A stretch of 64,000 bases of DNA from CAVQXR01 sp046330455 (GTDB lineage Bacteria; Actinomycetota; Thermoleophilia; Gaiellales; Gaiellaceae): the NCBI GenBank assembly GCA_046330455.1, contig JAXLSU010000003.1, positions 1-64,000 on the forward strand, in the 5' to 3' direction. The position numbers were made by a program, and so were the translations under genes. Of the stretch, positions 42,249-50,689 are shown in pieces. A model generated the notes under the pieces. It made no database searches. It saw nothing but the letters and a program-made list of their open reading frames with translations, and was not told where the DNA came from. Position 1 is the stretch's first letter. Each line of letters starts with the position of its first letter.

Positions 42249-42264
42249 ACTTGAGCGCGCAAGT
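42249..42264. promoter_or_regulatory. Inverted repeat ACTTG-N6-CAAGT upstream of the decarboxylase gene
   Basis: ACTTGAGCGCGCAAGT has 5-base arms. It is flanked by TTCAGGTA on the left and TAGTTG on the right, the same two words that flank the -10 of the yceI promoter at 42.42 kb. It probably binds a MarR- or TetR-type regulator that is not encoded nearby. Confidence 0.45.
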
Positions 42265-42406
42265 GTAGTTGAGCCCTGGCGAGAGCGGCCGCGCGCGGGC
42301 GCGGTGGGTCGGTCGGGCGGTGGCTCTCGACTGGCGCCCGGTCGCGTTACCTGCCGTCCGGACGTCGTGACACCGGCGCGTGAAGCGACGCTTGCCGAGG
42401 TGGCAT

Positions 42407-42438
42407 TTGACAAAACAACTACTTCAGGTAAGATAGTT
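42407..42438 (+). promoter_or_regulatory. yceI promoter with overlapping inverted repeat
   Basis: TTGACA (42407-42412) and TAAGAT (42429-42434) are spaced by 16 bases, a near-consensus sigma-70 promoter in an AT-rich patch. An inverted repeat, AACTA (42417-42421) with TAGTT (42434-42438), covers the spacer and the -10. A repressor bound there would block transcription of the YceI and FMN reductase genes. Confidence 0.65.
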
Positions 42439-42476
42439 GCATCTTCAATAATGCACCAGGCAAAGGAGGCCCTGCG

Positions 42477-43025
42477 ATGTCCGCGCTCGAACAGCTCGCC
42501 ACCACCGTTCCGACCGGAACCTGGACGGTCGACCCGGATCACTCGCACGTCGAGTTCGCGATCACGCACCTCGGCTTCGCCACGATCAAGGGTCGGGTCA
42601 CGTCGTTCTCGGGCAGCCTCACCGGCGGTGAGCAGCCTCGTCTCGAGGGGACGCTCGAGCTCACGAGCCTGACCACGCACGCGGCCGACCGCGACCGGCA
42701 CCTCCGCACTCCCGACTTCTTCGACACCGAGCAGCACCCGGAGGGCAGCTTCGTCTCGACCACCTTCGCTCAGAGCGGCGATGGCTTCCGCGTTGTCGGC
42801 GAGCTGACGCTCCGCGGCGTCACGCAGCCGGTCGAGCTGCAGGCCGTGCTGACCGGCGAGGCCGAGGATCCGTGGGGCAACGAGCGGATCGGGCTCGACC
42901 TCACGGGCACGATCGACAGGCAGCGCTGGGGAATCGCCTGGAACACGCCCGTTCCGGGCGGTGGGCTCCTGCTCGCGGACGACGTCCACCTCGCGGCCAG
43001 CTTCTCGCTCGTCAAGGCGGACTAG
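42477..43025 (+). CDS. YceI-family protein
   Basis: The 182-residue protein has the lipocalin-like YceI pattern: WTVDPDHSHVEFAITHLGFATIKGRV, then HLRTPDFFDTEQHPEGSF and GELTLRGVTQPVEL. There is no signal peptide, so it is cytoplasmic, as are many actinobacterial YceI proteins. These bind isoprenoid or other amphipathic ligands. The ATG has AAAGGAGG upstream. It is followed after 2 bases by an FMN reductase gene and is driven by the well-formed promoter at 42.4 kb. Confidence 0.92.
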   Translation: MSALEQLATTVPTGTWTVDPDHSHVEFAITHLGFATIKGRVTSFSGSLTGGEQPRLEGTLELTSLTTHAADRDRHLRTPDFFDTEQHPEGSFVSTTFAQSGDGFRVVGELTLRGVTQPVELQAVLTGEAEDPWGNERIGLDLTGTIDRQRWGIAWNTPVPGGGLLLADDVHLAASFSLVKAD

Positions 43026-43027
43026 CC

Positions 43028-43576
43028 GTGCGGATCCTCGCCGTCTCCGGGAGCCTGCGCAGCGGCTCCTACAACACCGCGCTCCTCCGGGTCGCCGCCG
43101 AGGCGGCCCCGGAGGGGCTCGAGCTCGAGCTCTACGAGGAGCTCGGCGCCGTGCCGCCGTTCAGCGAGGACGCCGAGGCCGGCGAGCCGGAAGCGGTCCG
43201 GCGCTGGCGCGAGGCGATCCGCCGCGCGGATGCCCTCCTGTTCGCGACCCCCGAGTACAACGCCTCGCTGCCGGGTCAGCTCAAGAACGCCGTCGACTGG
43301 GCCTCGCGGCCGGTCGGGGAGGCCGCGCTCTCCGGGAAGCCCGCCGCCGTGATCGGGGCCAGCACGAGCGCCTACGGAGCGATGTGGGCGCAGGCCGAGC
43401 TGCGGAAGGCACTCGCCCGGGCCGGCGCGCGCGTTCTCGACTCGGAGCTCGCCATCCCCCACGCCCATGAGCGGGCCGAAGGCGAGACCCTCCGGCTCAC
43501 GACCCCCCAGCAGCGCAGGCTCGCCGCGGCGCTCGAGGAGCTCGACACGACCGCCTCGCGCCTCGCGGTGGCCTGA
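43028..43576 (+). CDS. NAD(P)H-dependent FMN reductase
   Basis: The 182-residue flavodoxin-fold protein has the FMN-binding LAVSGSLRSGSYNTALLR and TPEYNASLPGQLKNAVDWASRP typical of the ChrR/SsuE/azoreductase group. It reduces FMN or quinones. The GTG at 43028 lies 2 bases after the yceI stop, so the two are co-transcribed. It could supply reduced flavin to the HpaB-type hydroxylase, although that operon has its own HpaC-like reductase. Confidence 0.9.
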   Translation: MRILAVSGSLRSGSYNTALLRVAAEAAPEGLELELYEELGAVPPFSEDAEAGEPEAVRRWREAIRRADALLFATPEYNASLPGQLKNAVDWASRPVGEAALSGKPAAVIGASTSAYGAMWAQAELRKALARAGARVLDSELAIPHAHERAEGETLRLTTPQQRRLAAALEELDTTASRLAVA

Positions 43577-43645
43577 GCGACGCTCCGCCGTCGCCCGATC
43601 GGATGCCCGCCGGGCACCCGGGCGGGCGGGCCGGGCCGCGCCTCC

Positions 43646-45103
43646 TCAGTCCTGCAGGAACTGCTCGACGAGCTCGACCGCCCGCTTCTTGTCGGCGATG
43701 GTGTAGGCGAGCGCGGTCATCCGGTAGCTGTCGGAGAGGTAGAAGCGCTCGTATAGCTCGCCGCGGCCCCCGAGATCCGAGCCGAGGAAGTCCCAGGCGA
43801 GCCGGAACAGCCGGATCCGCCGCTCGGCGTCGGCGCCCGCCGCCTGGAAGTACTTGCCGATCAGGTCGGCGATCGGGCCTTTCAGGTCCGCCTCGGACGG
43901 CGTGCACATGAAGCCGCCCCCGCCGATCAGCTGCAGGAGCTCGTTGACGCGGGGCATCCACTTCGGCATCTCGCCGCGAAGAGCGAGAAACGGCCGATCG
44001 TCCGGGTACCAGACACCGCCCTCGTCGAGCGACGACCCGGCCTCGGCGGCGACGATCGCCGACCTCGTCAGCTCGACCATGTTCCAGATCTGCCCGAGCT
44101 TCTCCTGGATGTGGTCGAAGCGCACGACCCCGGTCGTGTTCGCCATCAGGTGGCCGAGCCCGAACGCGAACGTGAGCTTCGTGTGAGCGCGGGTGAAGGC
44201 CTGGTGCATGATGTGGCCCCGCCAGCCCGTGTCGGTGATCACCTCGGAGTACGAGACGGGATCCCCGGCGAGAAACACCCTGTCCCAGGGCACGACGACG
44301 TCGTCGAAGATCGCGACCGCGTCCATCTCGTCGAAGCGTGAGGAGAGCGGGTAGTCGAAGTGGCTTCGACCCTTCGCGAACGTGTCGCGACAGACGAACT
44401 TCAGCCCCGGCGTCGCCATCGGAAGCGCGAACGCGAGCGCGTAGTTGCCGTCCTGGGGGCGGATGTCGGAGCCCGGGTACACGCTCAGCTCGTCGGCGAA
44501 GGGCGCGAGCGTCGCGAGCATCCGCGCCCCGCGCACGATCATGCCCTCGCTCGACTCGCCGACCCGGTGCAGGGCCACCTCACCGGCCGCCTGCTCGGCT
44601 TCGGGCTTCGAGCGGTCGACCTGCGGGTTGATGATCGTGTGCGTCGTCGAGAGATCGCGGTCGCGCATCAGCTTCTGGTAGGCGACGACGTTCTCCGCAC
44701 CCCGCTCGTTGCCGCGCCGCGCCCACACGTCCGCGCGACCGGCGAAGCACGCGAACGTGACGTTCAGGTAGTCGGGCGTCCGCCCCATGAGACCGGCGGT
44801 CACCGAGGCCGTCAGCTCGATCGCCCGCCGGCGGCGCTCGAGGTCCTCCTTCGAGCGCGGGATGACGTGCGTGACGTTGACGAGCCCGCCGTCGTCGGGC
44901 GACGGCATCAGCAGCTCGTCCGGATGCTCGTGCTGGAGGTCGAAGACCCGGGCGATCGACTCGGCCCCGGTCGCGAGCAGGGAGTGCTCGAGCGGGTTGC
45001 GGATCAGCTCACCGTCGAGCCAGATCTCGCGCTCGTCACGCCCGAGCTCCTCGAGGTACTGCTTGCCCGTACGGGCGTGGACGATGGGTGCGGTCGTCGC
45101 CAT
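43646..45103 (-). CDS. 4-hydroxyphenylacetate 3-monooxygenase oxygenase component family (HpaB-like)
   Basis: The 485-residue protein matches the FADH2-dependent HpaB family: the N-terminal RTGKQYLEELGRDEREIWLDGE, HTIINPQVDRSKP, GESSEGMIVRGARMLATLAP, and the C-terminal four-helix region. It hydroxylates a phenol ring next to the OH using FADH2 from a flavin reductase. Last gene of a six-gene leftward operon that also encodes an HpaC-like reductase, an extradiol dioxygenase and an FAH protein. The true phenolic substrate is not shown. Confidence 0.88.
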   Translation of the reverse strand: MATTAPIVHARTGKQYLEELGRDEREIWLDGELIRNPLEHSLLATGAESIARVFDLQHEHPDELLMPSPDDGGLVNVTHVIPRSKEDLERRRRAIELTASVTAGLMGRTPDYLNVTFACFAGRADVWARRGNERGAENVVAYQKLMRDRDLSTTHTIINPQVDRSKPEAEQAAGEVALHRVGESSEGMIVRGARMLATLAPFADELSVYPGSDIRPQDGNYALAFALPMATPGLKFVCRDTFAKGRSHFDYPLSSRFDEMDAVAIFDDVVVPWDRVFLAGDPVSYSEVITDTGWRGHIMHQAFTRAHTKLTFAFGLGHLMANTTGVVRFDHIQEKLGQIWNMVELTRSAIVAAEAGSSLDEGGVWYPDDRPFLALRGEMPKWMPRVNELLQLIGGGGFMCTPSEADLKGPIADLIGKYFQAAGADAERRIRLFRLAWDFLGSDLGGRGELYERFYLSDSYRMTALAYTIADKKRAVELVEQFLQD

Positions 45104-45115
45104 GCGGCCTCCGAT

Positions 45116-46048
45116 CTAGGCTGGGGTCAAGGGGGCGAGCGGGATCCCGAGCGTCTCGAGGCTCTGGCGCTCGGACTCGATCGCGGCCTCGTCGAAGCGG
45201 AAGTACGAGCGGGGCGGCAGCGGCCCCCAGGTGTTGGACGAGAAGCGGTCGTCCGGGTAGACGCGCGGCACGTGGTCGTCCTGGAGCTGCTCCATGTCGC
45301 AGTACAGCTCGACGAAGCACGCCTCCTCGACAACACGGACGTAGCTTGCGATGTTGCCGGCGATCGCATGGCGCGTCGGCCCCCAGCCGAGCCAGCGCCC
45401 GTGCCGGGCTACGTGGTCGAGCATGTCGCGCATCTTCCCGATGTCGACGGTGTCGAAGGCCAGGTGGTGGAAGTGGGCGTAGCCCTTGCCGACGAGCGCC
45501 ATCCCGTGGTGATCTGAGTTGACGTGGAACCAGACGCCGCCGTCGCCGAGCCAGTCGCTGAGGCCCATCCCGAGGACGTCCTCGTAGAACACGGCGCACT
45601 CGTGGATCGCGCCGGTCAGGCAGTTCACGTGCCCGAGCTTCCGTGGGCCGCCGAGATGCACGGTCTGCGACGGCCGTCCGTGCTGGGGCCGGCGATCGAC
45701 GTCCGTCGCCGGCTCCCGGTACGGCATGAGCTGTGCTCCCCGGCCGTCGGGATCGTCGACGAAGAGGCAGCCTTCGCGCTCCTCCCAGGCGACGCCCCTG
45801 TCGCGGAGGTGGGCACGTGCATCGTCCAGGGTGCAGTCGCGATGGAGCTCCCAGCCGGCGTGGTCGAAGCCGGGCTCGCCGCCCTCGACGAGCTCGAGGC
45901 AGTACGGCTCGTCGTTGCAGGCGAGCAGGGCGCGGCCGCCCGCCCGCGAGCGTTCGAGGAGGCCGAACTGCAGCGCCCAGCGGGGCGCGGCCTCGTCGAG
46001 GTCGGCGACGTGCAGGCAGACGTGGTCGAGCCTGTGTAGGCGAATCAC
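45116..46048 (-). CDS. Type I extradiol ring-cleavage dioxygenase (VOC fold)
   Basis: The 310-residue two-domain protein keeps the iron ligands of the catalytic C-terminal domain: His in RKLGHVN, His in FHHLAFD and Glu in FVELYCD. This matches homoprotocatechuate 2,3-dioxygenase and 2,3-dihydroxybiphenyl dioxygenase types. It would open the catechol made by the HpaB-like enzyme. GTG at 46048 overlaps the FAH stop by 4 bases. The longer open frame is a shadow. Confidence 0.87.
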   Translation of the reverse strand: MIRLHRLDHVCLHVADLDEAAPRWALQFGLLERSRAGGRALLACNDEPYCLELVEGGEPGFDHAGWELHRDCTLDDARAHLRDRGVAWEEREGCLFVDDPDGRGAQLMPYREPATDVDRRPQHGRPSQTVHLGGPRKLGHVNCLTGAIHECAVFYEDVLGMGLSDWLGDGGVWFHVNSDHHGMALVGKGYAHFHHLAFDTVDIGKMRDMLDHVARHGRWLGWGPTRHAIAGNIASYVRVVEEACFVELYCDMEQLQDDHVPRVYPDDRFSSNTWGPLPPRSYFRFDEAAIESERQSLETLGIPLAPLTPA

Positions 46049-46905
46049 GGTTCGAGCCTCCCTTCGGCCACCAGGCGCTCTGCCTCGTCCTCGGGGATGG
46101 CGAGCGCCACGTGCAGCGTGTTCGCGGAAACCTCCATCTGTTCGCCCGGACCGGAGAGATCGACGTCCCAGTCGACGACGGTGTTCGAGAGCCGGCCGAG
46201 GCCGCTGATCTCGACCTCGACGAGATCGCCGATCGCCATCGGCCTGGAGTTGGCCGGCGTCCCGGTCAGTACGACGTCTCCCGGCTCGAGCGTGATCAGG
46301 CGGCAGAGGTCGGCGAGCTGGTACTCGACCGGCCAGATCACGTCGTCCTGGGTCGCCTCCTGGACGACCTCCCCGTTCAGGTACGTGCGCAGCGTGTACG
46401 CAGACGGGCTCCACTCCGAGGCGGGAACGAGGGAAGGCCCGAGCGGCAGGAACCCGTCCTGACCCTTGACGCGGAGCATCGAGCCCCGGTCGGCGTGGCG
46501 GAAGTCATGGAGCCCGACGTCGTTCGCACAGCAATAGCCGGCCACATGGTCGAGCACCCGGTCGGCCGCGACGCCCTTCATCCGGCGCCCGACGACGACG
46601 GCCAGCTCGCCCTCGTAGTTCAGGTAACGGGACCCTCTGGGCTTCCGCAGGACGCCCCGATGCCCGTTCAGCGTGGTAGGAGGCATCAGGAAGTACGAGG
46701 GCTCGGCGGGCGTCCGGGCGGCGTACTCCTCGAGCCGGCTCCGGTACGTGAGGTGCACGGCGATGATCTTCGACGGCGTCGCGGGCGCCAGGTACGCGGC
46801 GTCGGCCTCCGCGAGCCTGCGTCTATCCTCGAGGACGATCTCGCCGCCCTCCAGCGTTCCCCAGACGGGCTCGCCGCGAAGCTCGACGCGCACGCGGCCG
46901 CTCAC
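46045..46905 (-). CDS. Fumarylacetoacetate hydrolase family protein (HpaG-like)
   Basis: The 286-residue protein has the FAH metal site (NYEGELAVVVG) and the HpaG-like stretch ANDVGLHDFRHADRGSMLRVKGQDGF, followed by DVVLTGTPANSRPM. HpaG enzymes decarboxylate and isomerise the product of homoprotocatechuate cleavage. GTG at 46905 overlaps the stop of the flavin reductase gene by 4 bases. It is directly upstream of the dioxygenase in the operon. Confidence 0.87.
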   Translation of the reverse strand: MSGRVRVELRGEPVWGTLEGGEIVLEDRRRLAEADAAYLAPATPSKIIAVHLTYRSRLEEYAARTPAEPSYFLMPPTTLNGHRGVLRKPRGSRYLNYEGELAVVVGRRMKGVAADRVLDHVAGYCCANDVGLHDFRHADRGSMLRVKGQDGFLPLGPSLVPASEWSPSAYTLRTYLNGEVVQEATQDDVIWPVEYQLADLCRLITLEPGDVVLTGTPANSRPMAIGDLVEVEISGLGRLSNTVVDWDVDLSGPGEQMEVSANTLHVALAIPEDEAERLVAEGRLEP

Positions 46906-47432
46906 CAGCCGATCCCCTCGTCGAGGAACTCGATGAACGACTTCGGCGCCGGCTGATCGGGATCCACGCCCCCGAACTGCCCGCCGTGGAAGACGAGCGG
47001 CTCGCCCTTCGTCGAGATGAACTCGCGGACGTGACCGAACACGACGTCGTGATCGCCGACCGTGACGACCTCGCTGACGTCGCAGTACAGCTCCGCGAGC
47101 GCATTGCGAACGGGGTAGAAGCCGAACTTCGTCTCGCGGACGTGCTCCCGGGGAAACGGCGTGCCGCGGGTCGCGAAGTCGAGCGCGATCTGGCGCTGGC
47201 CGCGATGCAGGATCGAGATCGCGAACCGGCCCGAGCCACGGAGGGTCTCGAGCGTCCGCGATCCGTGCGCGAGCGAGACGAGCACGAGCATCGGCTCGAG
47301 CGACACCGACGTGAAGCTGTTCAGCGTCATCCCGGCAGGCTCGCCACCCTGCTCGGCGGTGACGACACAGACCCCGGTCGGGAACGAGCCGACGGTCCGG
47401 CGGAACGCGAGCGCAGTGTCGTGCGAGGCCAT
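46902..47432 (-). CDS. Flavin reductase (HpaC-like)
   Basis: The 176-residue protein has the flavin-reductase split-barrel pattern: FRRTVGSFPTGVCVVTA, GMTLNSFTSVSLEPMLVLVSL and SGRFAISILHRGQRQIALDFA. It would provide FADH2 to the HpaB-like oxygenase in the same operon. The C-terminal 35 residues (VFHGGQFGGVDP onward) are an extension. ATG at 47432 is chosen, 8 bases after the P450 stop. Confidence 0.9.
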   Translation of the reverse strand: MASHDTALAFRRTVGSFPTGVCVVTAEQGGEPAGMTLNSFTSVSLEPMLVLVSLAHGSRTLETLRGSGRFAISILHRGQRQIALDFATRGTPFPREHVRETKFGFYPVRNALAELYCDVSEVVTVGDHDVVFGHVREFISTKGEPLVFHGGQFGGVDPDQPAPKSFIEFLDEGIGW

Positions 47433-47440
47433 GGATCCGC

Positions 47441-48703
47441 TCACCGTCGCTCGTGGACGACCGGCATGCGCTTGATGCCGTGGAAGAAGTTCGAGCGCAG
47501 CCGCTCCGGCGGCCCGGCCAGCTCGAGGCCCGGAAGGTACCGGAGCAGCTCCTCGAGGAGGATGCGGAGCTCGAGGCGCGCGAGGTGGACGCCGAGGCAG
47601 AAGTGGGGCCCGCCGAGCCCGAAGGCAACGTGCCGGTTCGGGGTACGTCCGACGTCGAACGCCGTCGGATCCGGGAACTGGCGCTCGTCGCGATTCGCGG
47701 AGATGAACCACATGACGACCTTGTCGTTCTCCCTGATCAGCTCGCCGTGGAGCTCGACGTCCTGGGTGGCCGTACGCCGGAAGTGGAGCACCGAGGTCGC
47801 CCAGCGAATCACCTCCTCGACCGCGGTCGGGACGAGCGAGGGATCCTCGACGAGCCTGCGGAGCTGGTCGGGGTTCGTGAGCAGCGCATGGGTGCCGTGG
47901 CTGATCGCGTGCCGCGTCGTCTCGTTGCCCGCGGTGATGAGGAGCAGGAAGAAGAGGTCGAACTCGTGCTCGGTCAGCCGGTCGCCCTCGACCTCGGCCT
48001 CGAGCAGCCGGGTCGTGATGTCCTGTTGCGGACAGCGGCGCCGGTCGGCCGCGAGCGCGTGGGCGTAGTCGAACATCTCGAGCGCGGCCGGGCTGGAGAA
48101 CGGAAGGTGGGCATAGTCGGAGAGATCCGCCTGCCCGTGGACGAACTCGCCGGCCACGTCCGGGTCGGTGTTCCCGAGCATGGCGTCGCCGAGCTCGATG
48201 ATCGTCTGGCGGTCGGCGGCGGGCGTGCCCATCAGCTCGCAGAGCACCCACATCGGCGTCTCCATCGACACGTCGGCGACGTAGTCGAACTCGCCCTGTG
48301 CGAAGGCGCGGGCGAGGATCTCGCGAACGAGCTCGCGAATCCTCCCCTCGTACGCAAGGATCGCGCGCGGCGTGAAGGCCCGGTTGACGATCGAGCGCAG
48401 GCGAGTGTGATACGGCGGGTCGGCATCGAGCATCGACATCCGGGACTCGACCTGCTCGGGCGTCAGATCCATCAGTGACGTGCCGCCGCGCGCGCTCGAG
48501 AACGTCTCCCAGTCCTTCGACATCGCGATCACGTCGTCGTAGCGGGTGATCGACCAGAACCCGCGACCGTCCTGCTCCTCCTGCCAGAAGACCGGGGCCT
48601 CACGCCGGAGCAGCTCGAACCAGTCGTGGGGAACCCCCTGCACCCAGCGATCGAGGTCGGTCAGATCGACGTCGGCAAGGCCCGGAGGGGTCAGAGTCGC
48701 CAT
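47441..48703 (-). CDS. Cytochrome P450
   Basis: The 420-residue protein has the I-helix AGNETTRH, the ExxR pair in VEEVIRWATSV, and the heme-binding FGLGGPHFCLGVHLARLE. MLDADPPYHTRLRSIVNRAFTPR is typical of the bacterial class I CYPs that act on acids, terpenes or sterols. The adjacent overlapping Rieske-type gene may encode its electron donor, in place of the more usual 3Fe-4S ferredoxin. Second gene of the leftward operon. Confidence 0.95.
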   Translation of the reverse strand: MATLTPPGLADVDLTDLDRWVQGVPHDWFELLRREAPVFWQEEQDGRGFWSITRYDDVIAMSKDWETFSSARGGTSLMDLTPEQVESRMSMLDADPPYHTRLRSIVNRAFTPRAILAYEGRIRELVREILARAFAQGEFDYVADVSMETPMWVLCELMGTPAADRQTIIELGDAMLGNTDPDVAGEFVHGQADLSDYAHLPFSSPAALEMFDYAHALAADRRRCPQQDITTRLLEAEVEGDRLTEHEFDLFFLLLITAGNETTRHAISHGTHALLTNPDQLRRLVEDPSLVPTAVEEVIRWATSVLHFRRTATQDVELHGELIRENDKVVMWFISANRDERQFPDPTAFDVGRTPNRHVAFGLGGPHFCLGVHLARLELRILLEELLRYLPGLELAGPPERLRSNFFHGIKRMPVVHERR

Positions 48704-49044
48704 TCCGTCCACCTCACGTCGTCGCTCTGGACGTCGACGAGCACCTCCAGCTCGGCGCCGGTCGCCCGGATCTCGTACACGCGGATCGGCTCGGTGGCCG
48801 GCCCGTTCAGCGGTACGCCCGTGGTCGTGTCGAACGCGGAGCTGTGGCAGGAGCAGACGACCGATCGGCCCTCGAGCTCGCCGGTCGAGAGCTGGCACTC
48901 CTCGTGCGAGCACCACTCGTCGATCGCGAACGGCGTGCCGTCGTCGTGGCGCCCGACCGCGAGCCAGAGCTCGCCGATTCGCACGCCGCGGAGCGCCCCC
49001 GGCGCCACGTCGTCGACCCGGCCAACCGTGACCCAGCCGCTCAT
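48691..49044 (-). CDS. Rieske [2Fe-2S] ferredoxin-like protein
   Basis: The 117-residue protein has one Rieske cluster motif, C-x-H in EWCSHEE and C-x2-H in VVCSCHSSAFD, within a compact domain like the ferredoxins of ring-hydroxylating oxygenases or NirD. ATG at 49044 (MSGWVTVGR) is chosen over 49059. It is the first gene of the operon and overlaps the P450 start by 13 bases. A dual CTTG/CAAG site lies about 150-215 bases upstream. Confidence 0.9.
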   Translation of the reverse strand: MSGWVTVGRVDDVAPGALRGVRIGELWLAVGRHDDGTPFAIDEWCSHEECQLSTGELEGRSVVCSCHSSAFDTTTGVPLNGPATEPIRVYEIRATGAELEVLVDVQSDDVRWTEWRL

Positions 49045-49189
49045 CCTCTCCTCCAGCACGTCTCCGTGATCCGCGACAAGGTTGGATACTACGCGCCGCC
49101 GCGCGTGCAGATCGTGGACGGTGGCCTCGCGACGGGCGCGAAGCTCTGCCAGGAGTGACAGGCCGGCAAGCCCACTCGGGTGTGAGAGG

Positions 49190-49259
49190 CTTGTGTTTCA
49201 AGCAACAAGGCGGAACCGGCTCACTCCAGCCCGCAAGAGAATGTGGCTTGAAACACAAG
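49190..49259. promoter_or_regulatory. Pair of inverted 13-mers (CTTG-N5-CAAG sites)
   Basis: CTTGTGTTTCAAG (49190-49202) and its exact reverse complement (49247-49259) are separated by 44 bases. Each copy is also a partial palindrome, so they look like two operators in the gap between the divergent Rieske operon and the SnoaL gene. The spacing of 57 bases from copy to copy places them on similar helix faces. Confidence 0.65.
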
Positions 49260-49327
49260 CGTTTTCTCGCGGCCCTTCGCGGGTGGCGTAGACTTGTGAT
49301 CCCGTTTCCGTCAGGAGGAGGAGCCTC

Positions 49328-49747
49328 ATGGATCACGCGGCCACGATGCAGCGCGCCTACGATTCGATCAACGTCGGCGACCTCGAGGGCTTCGGCGCCC
49401 TGCTCGCCGATGACTTCGTCGAGCACGAGGGGGTGCCCGGCCTCGCGCCGACGAGAGAGGGCGTCATCCAGTTCTTCACGCTGTACCGGGCGGCGTTTCC
49501 CGACCTGCGCTTCACCCCCGAGGACATCCTCCCCAGCGGCGACAAGGTAGTCTCGCGACTCAGGGTGACTGGGACTCACCGGGGCGAGTTCATGGGCATG
49601 CCTGCGACCGGGAGGTCGATAGACGTCCAGGTGATCGACATCATCCGCTTCGGCGACGACGGCCTCGCCCACGAGCACTGGGGCGCCTTCGATGCGATGA
49701 CGATGATGCAGCAGCTCGGCGCGCTACCGGAAGGCCCGCCGGGGTAG
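49328..49747 (+). CDS. SnoaL-like / ester cyclase family protein
   Basis: The 139-residue NTF2-like protein has YDSINVGDLEGFGALLADDFVEHEG, FFTLYRAAFPDLRF and HRGEFMGMPATGR, the SnoaL-like polyketide cyclase signature. The ATG follows AGGAGGAG. Function in this family is varied. It is divergent from the Rieske/P450 operon across the dual operator, so it may share its control. Confidence 0.85.
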   Translation: MDHAATMQRAYDSINVGDLEGFGALLADDFVEHEGVPGLAPTREGVIQFFTLYRAAFPDLRFTPEDILPSGDKVVSRLRVTGTHRGEFMGMPATGRSIDVQVIDIIRFGDDGLAHEHWGAFDAMTMMQQLGALPEGPPG

Positions 49748-49771
49748 GCGGCACGATCGGCCCACGGCGGA

Positions 49772-49796
49772 GGGCCGGATGAGATCCGGCCCCTAC
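49772..49796. repeat. Dispersed palindromic repeat, copy 5
   Basis: Identical in all 25 bases to the copy at 27391-27415 and, inverted, to 32320-32344. It lies between the SnoaL and lipoprotein genes. Confidence 0.75.
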
Positions 49797-49848
49797 ACCT
49801 ACACCCTCCCGACCCCAACTCCCGCGGCGGCCGGGCGTCTGAAGGGAC

Positions 49849-50655
49849 GTGCGGACCCTCCTCGTTCCGGCGATCCTGGGAATCGTGCTCGCGGGGTGTG
49901 GGTCTGGGCCGCAGACGGTCGGGGCGGTCGAGGCGAATCCGGGCGCGAGCGAGCTCCGCGCGCCCGACGGCGAGTGCGTCGAGGCATGGAACGAAACGGT
50001 GCCTGATGCCGAACGAGACGCCGTCGTCGAGACCGGCTACGCCGTCGCCTCGGTCTCCCCCTGGGTCGCGATGGCGGGAGCGGGCAGCGAGGGGCCCCGT
50101 GACGAACGCCGGGGCTGCGGGTTCCTGTTCCACGACTACGAGACCTATCTCTCGATCAGCGGCGCCTGGTCGGGCGACCGCCTCGAGTGGGGCGTGCCGC
50201 CGACGATCCGAGGGGACTGGAGTCGCGAGCAGCAGGCGTCACCCGGGTTGGACACTGCGATCGTCGGGAAGGACGGCGGGCTCACCCTGGCCAGCGCGAG
50301 GTTCGGAGATACCGTCCCGGTGCTCCCCGAGCGCGAGGACGGCAGCTTCCGGCTGGTCGTCGCGAACACGAGCGAGGCGCTCCGTTCACTCGACCTGACG
50401 GTGCTGATCGGCGGATCCCTGGCCGTCAACGACGCGATTCCGGCCGGCGCCGAAAGGTCGTACTCGTTCGACCTGCGGAGAGGGGCGAACGTCCTGGCCG
50501 TCCGCTCGCTCGGCGGTGACGCACAGCTCGTCGCGGCCGTCGAGGTCACCGACGAGACCTGGGCGCGCCTCGAGTACCGGTTCGAGCCCGGCGGACTCGC
50601 GGACCCGCCGTCCTTCGACCTCCTCGTCTGGAACGAGCCGCCGGACGGCGCGTAG
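49849..50655 (+). CDS. Predicted lipoprotein of unknown function
   Basis: The 268-residue product starts RTLLVPAILGIVLAGC, a lipoprotein signal with the cysteine at about 17. The mature part is beta-rich with no family I recognise. Motifs such as DETWARLEYRFEPGG and LAVRSLGGDAQLVAAVEV suggest an extracytoplasmic beta-sandwich. It is a single gene between a palindromic repeat and a convergent FAH gene. Confidence 0.55.
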   Translation: MRTLLVPAILGIVLAGCGSGPQTVGAVEANPGASELRAPDGECVEAWNETVPDAERDAVVETGYAVASVSPWVAMAGAGSEGPRDERRGCGFLFHDYETYLSISGAWSGDRLEWGVPPTIRGDWSREQQASPGLDTAIVGKDGGLTLASARFGDTVPVLPEREDGSFRLVVANTSEALRSLDLTVLIGGSLAVNDAIPAGAERSYSFDLRRGANVLAVRSLGGDAQLVAAVEVTDETWARLEYRFEPGGLADPPSFDLLVWNEPPDGA

Positions 50656-50689
50656 GACGGGATCGGATCCCGGGCGACGCCGGCCGCGA

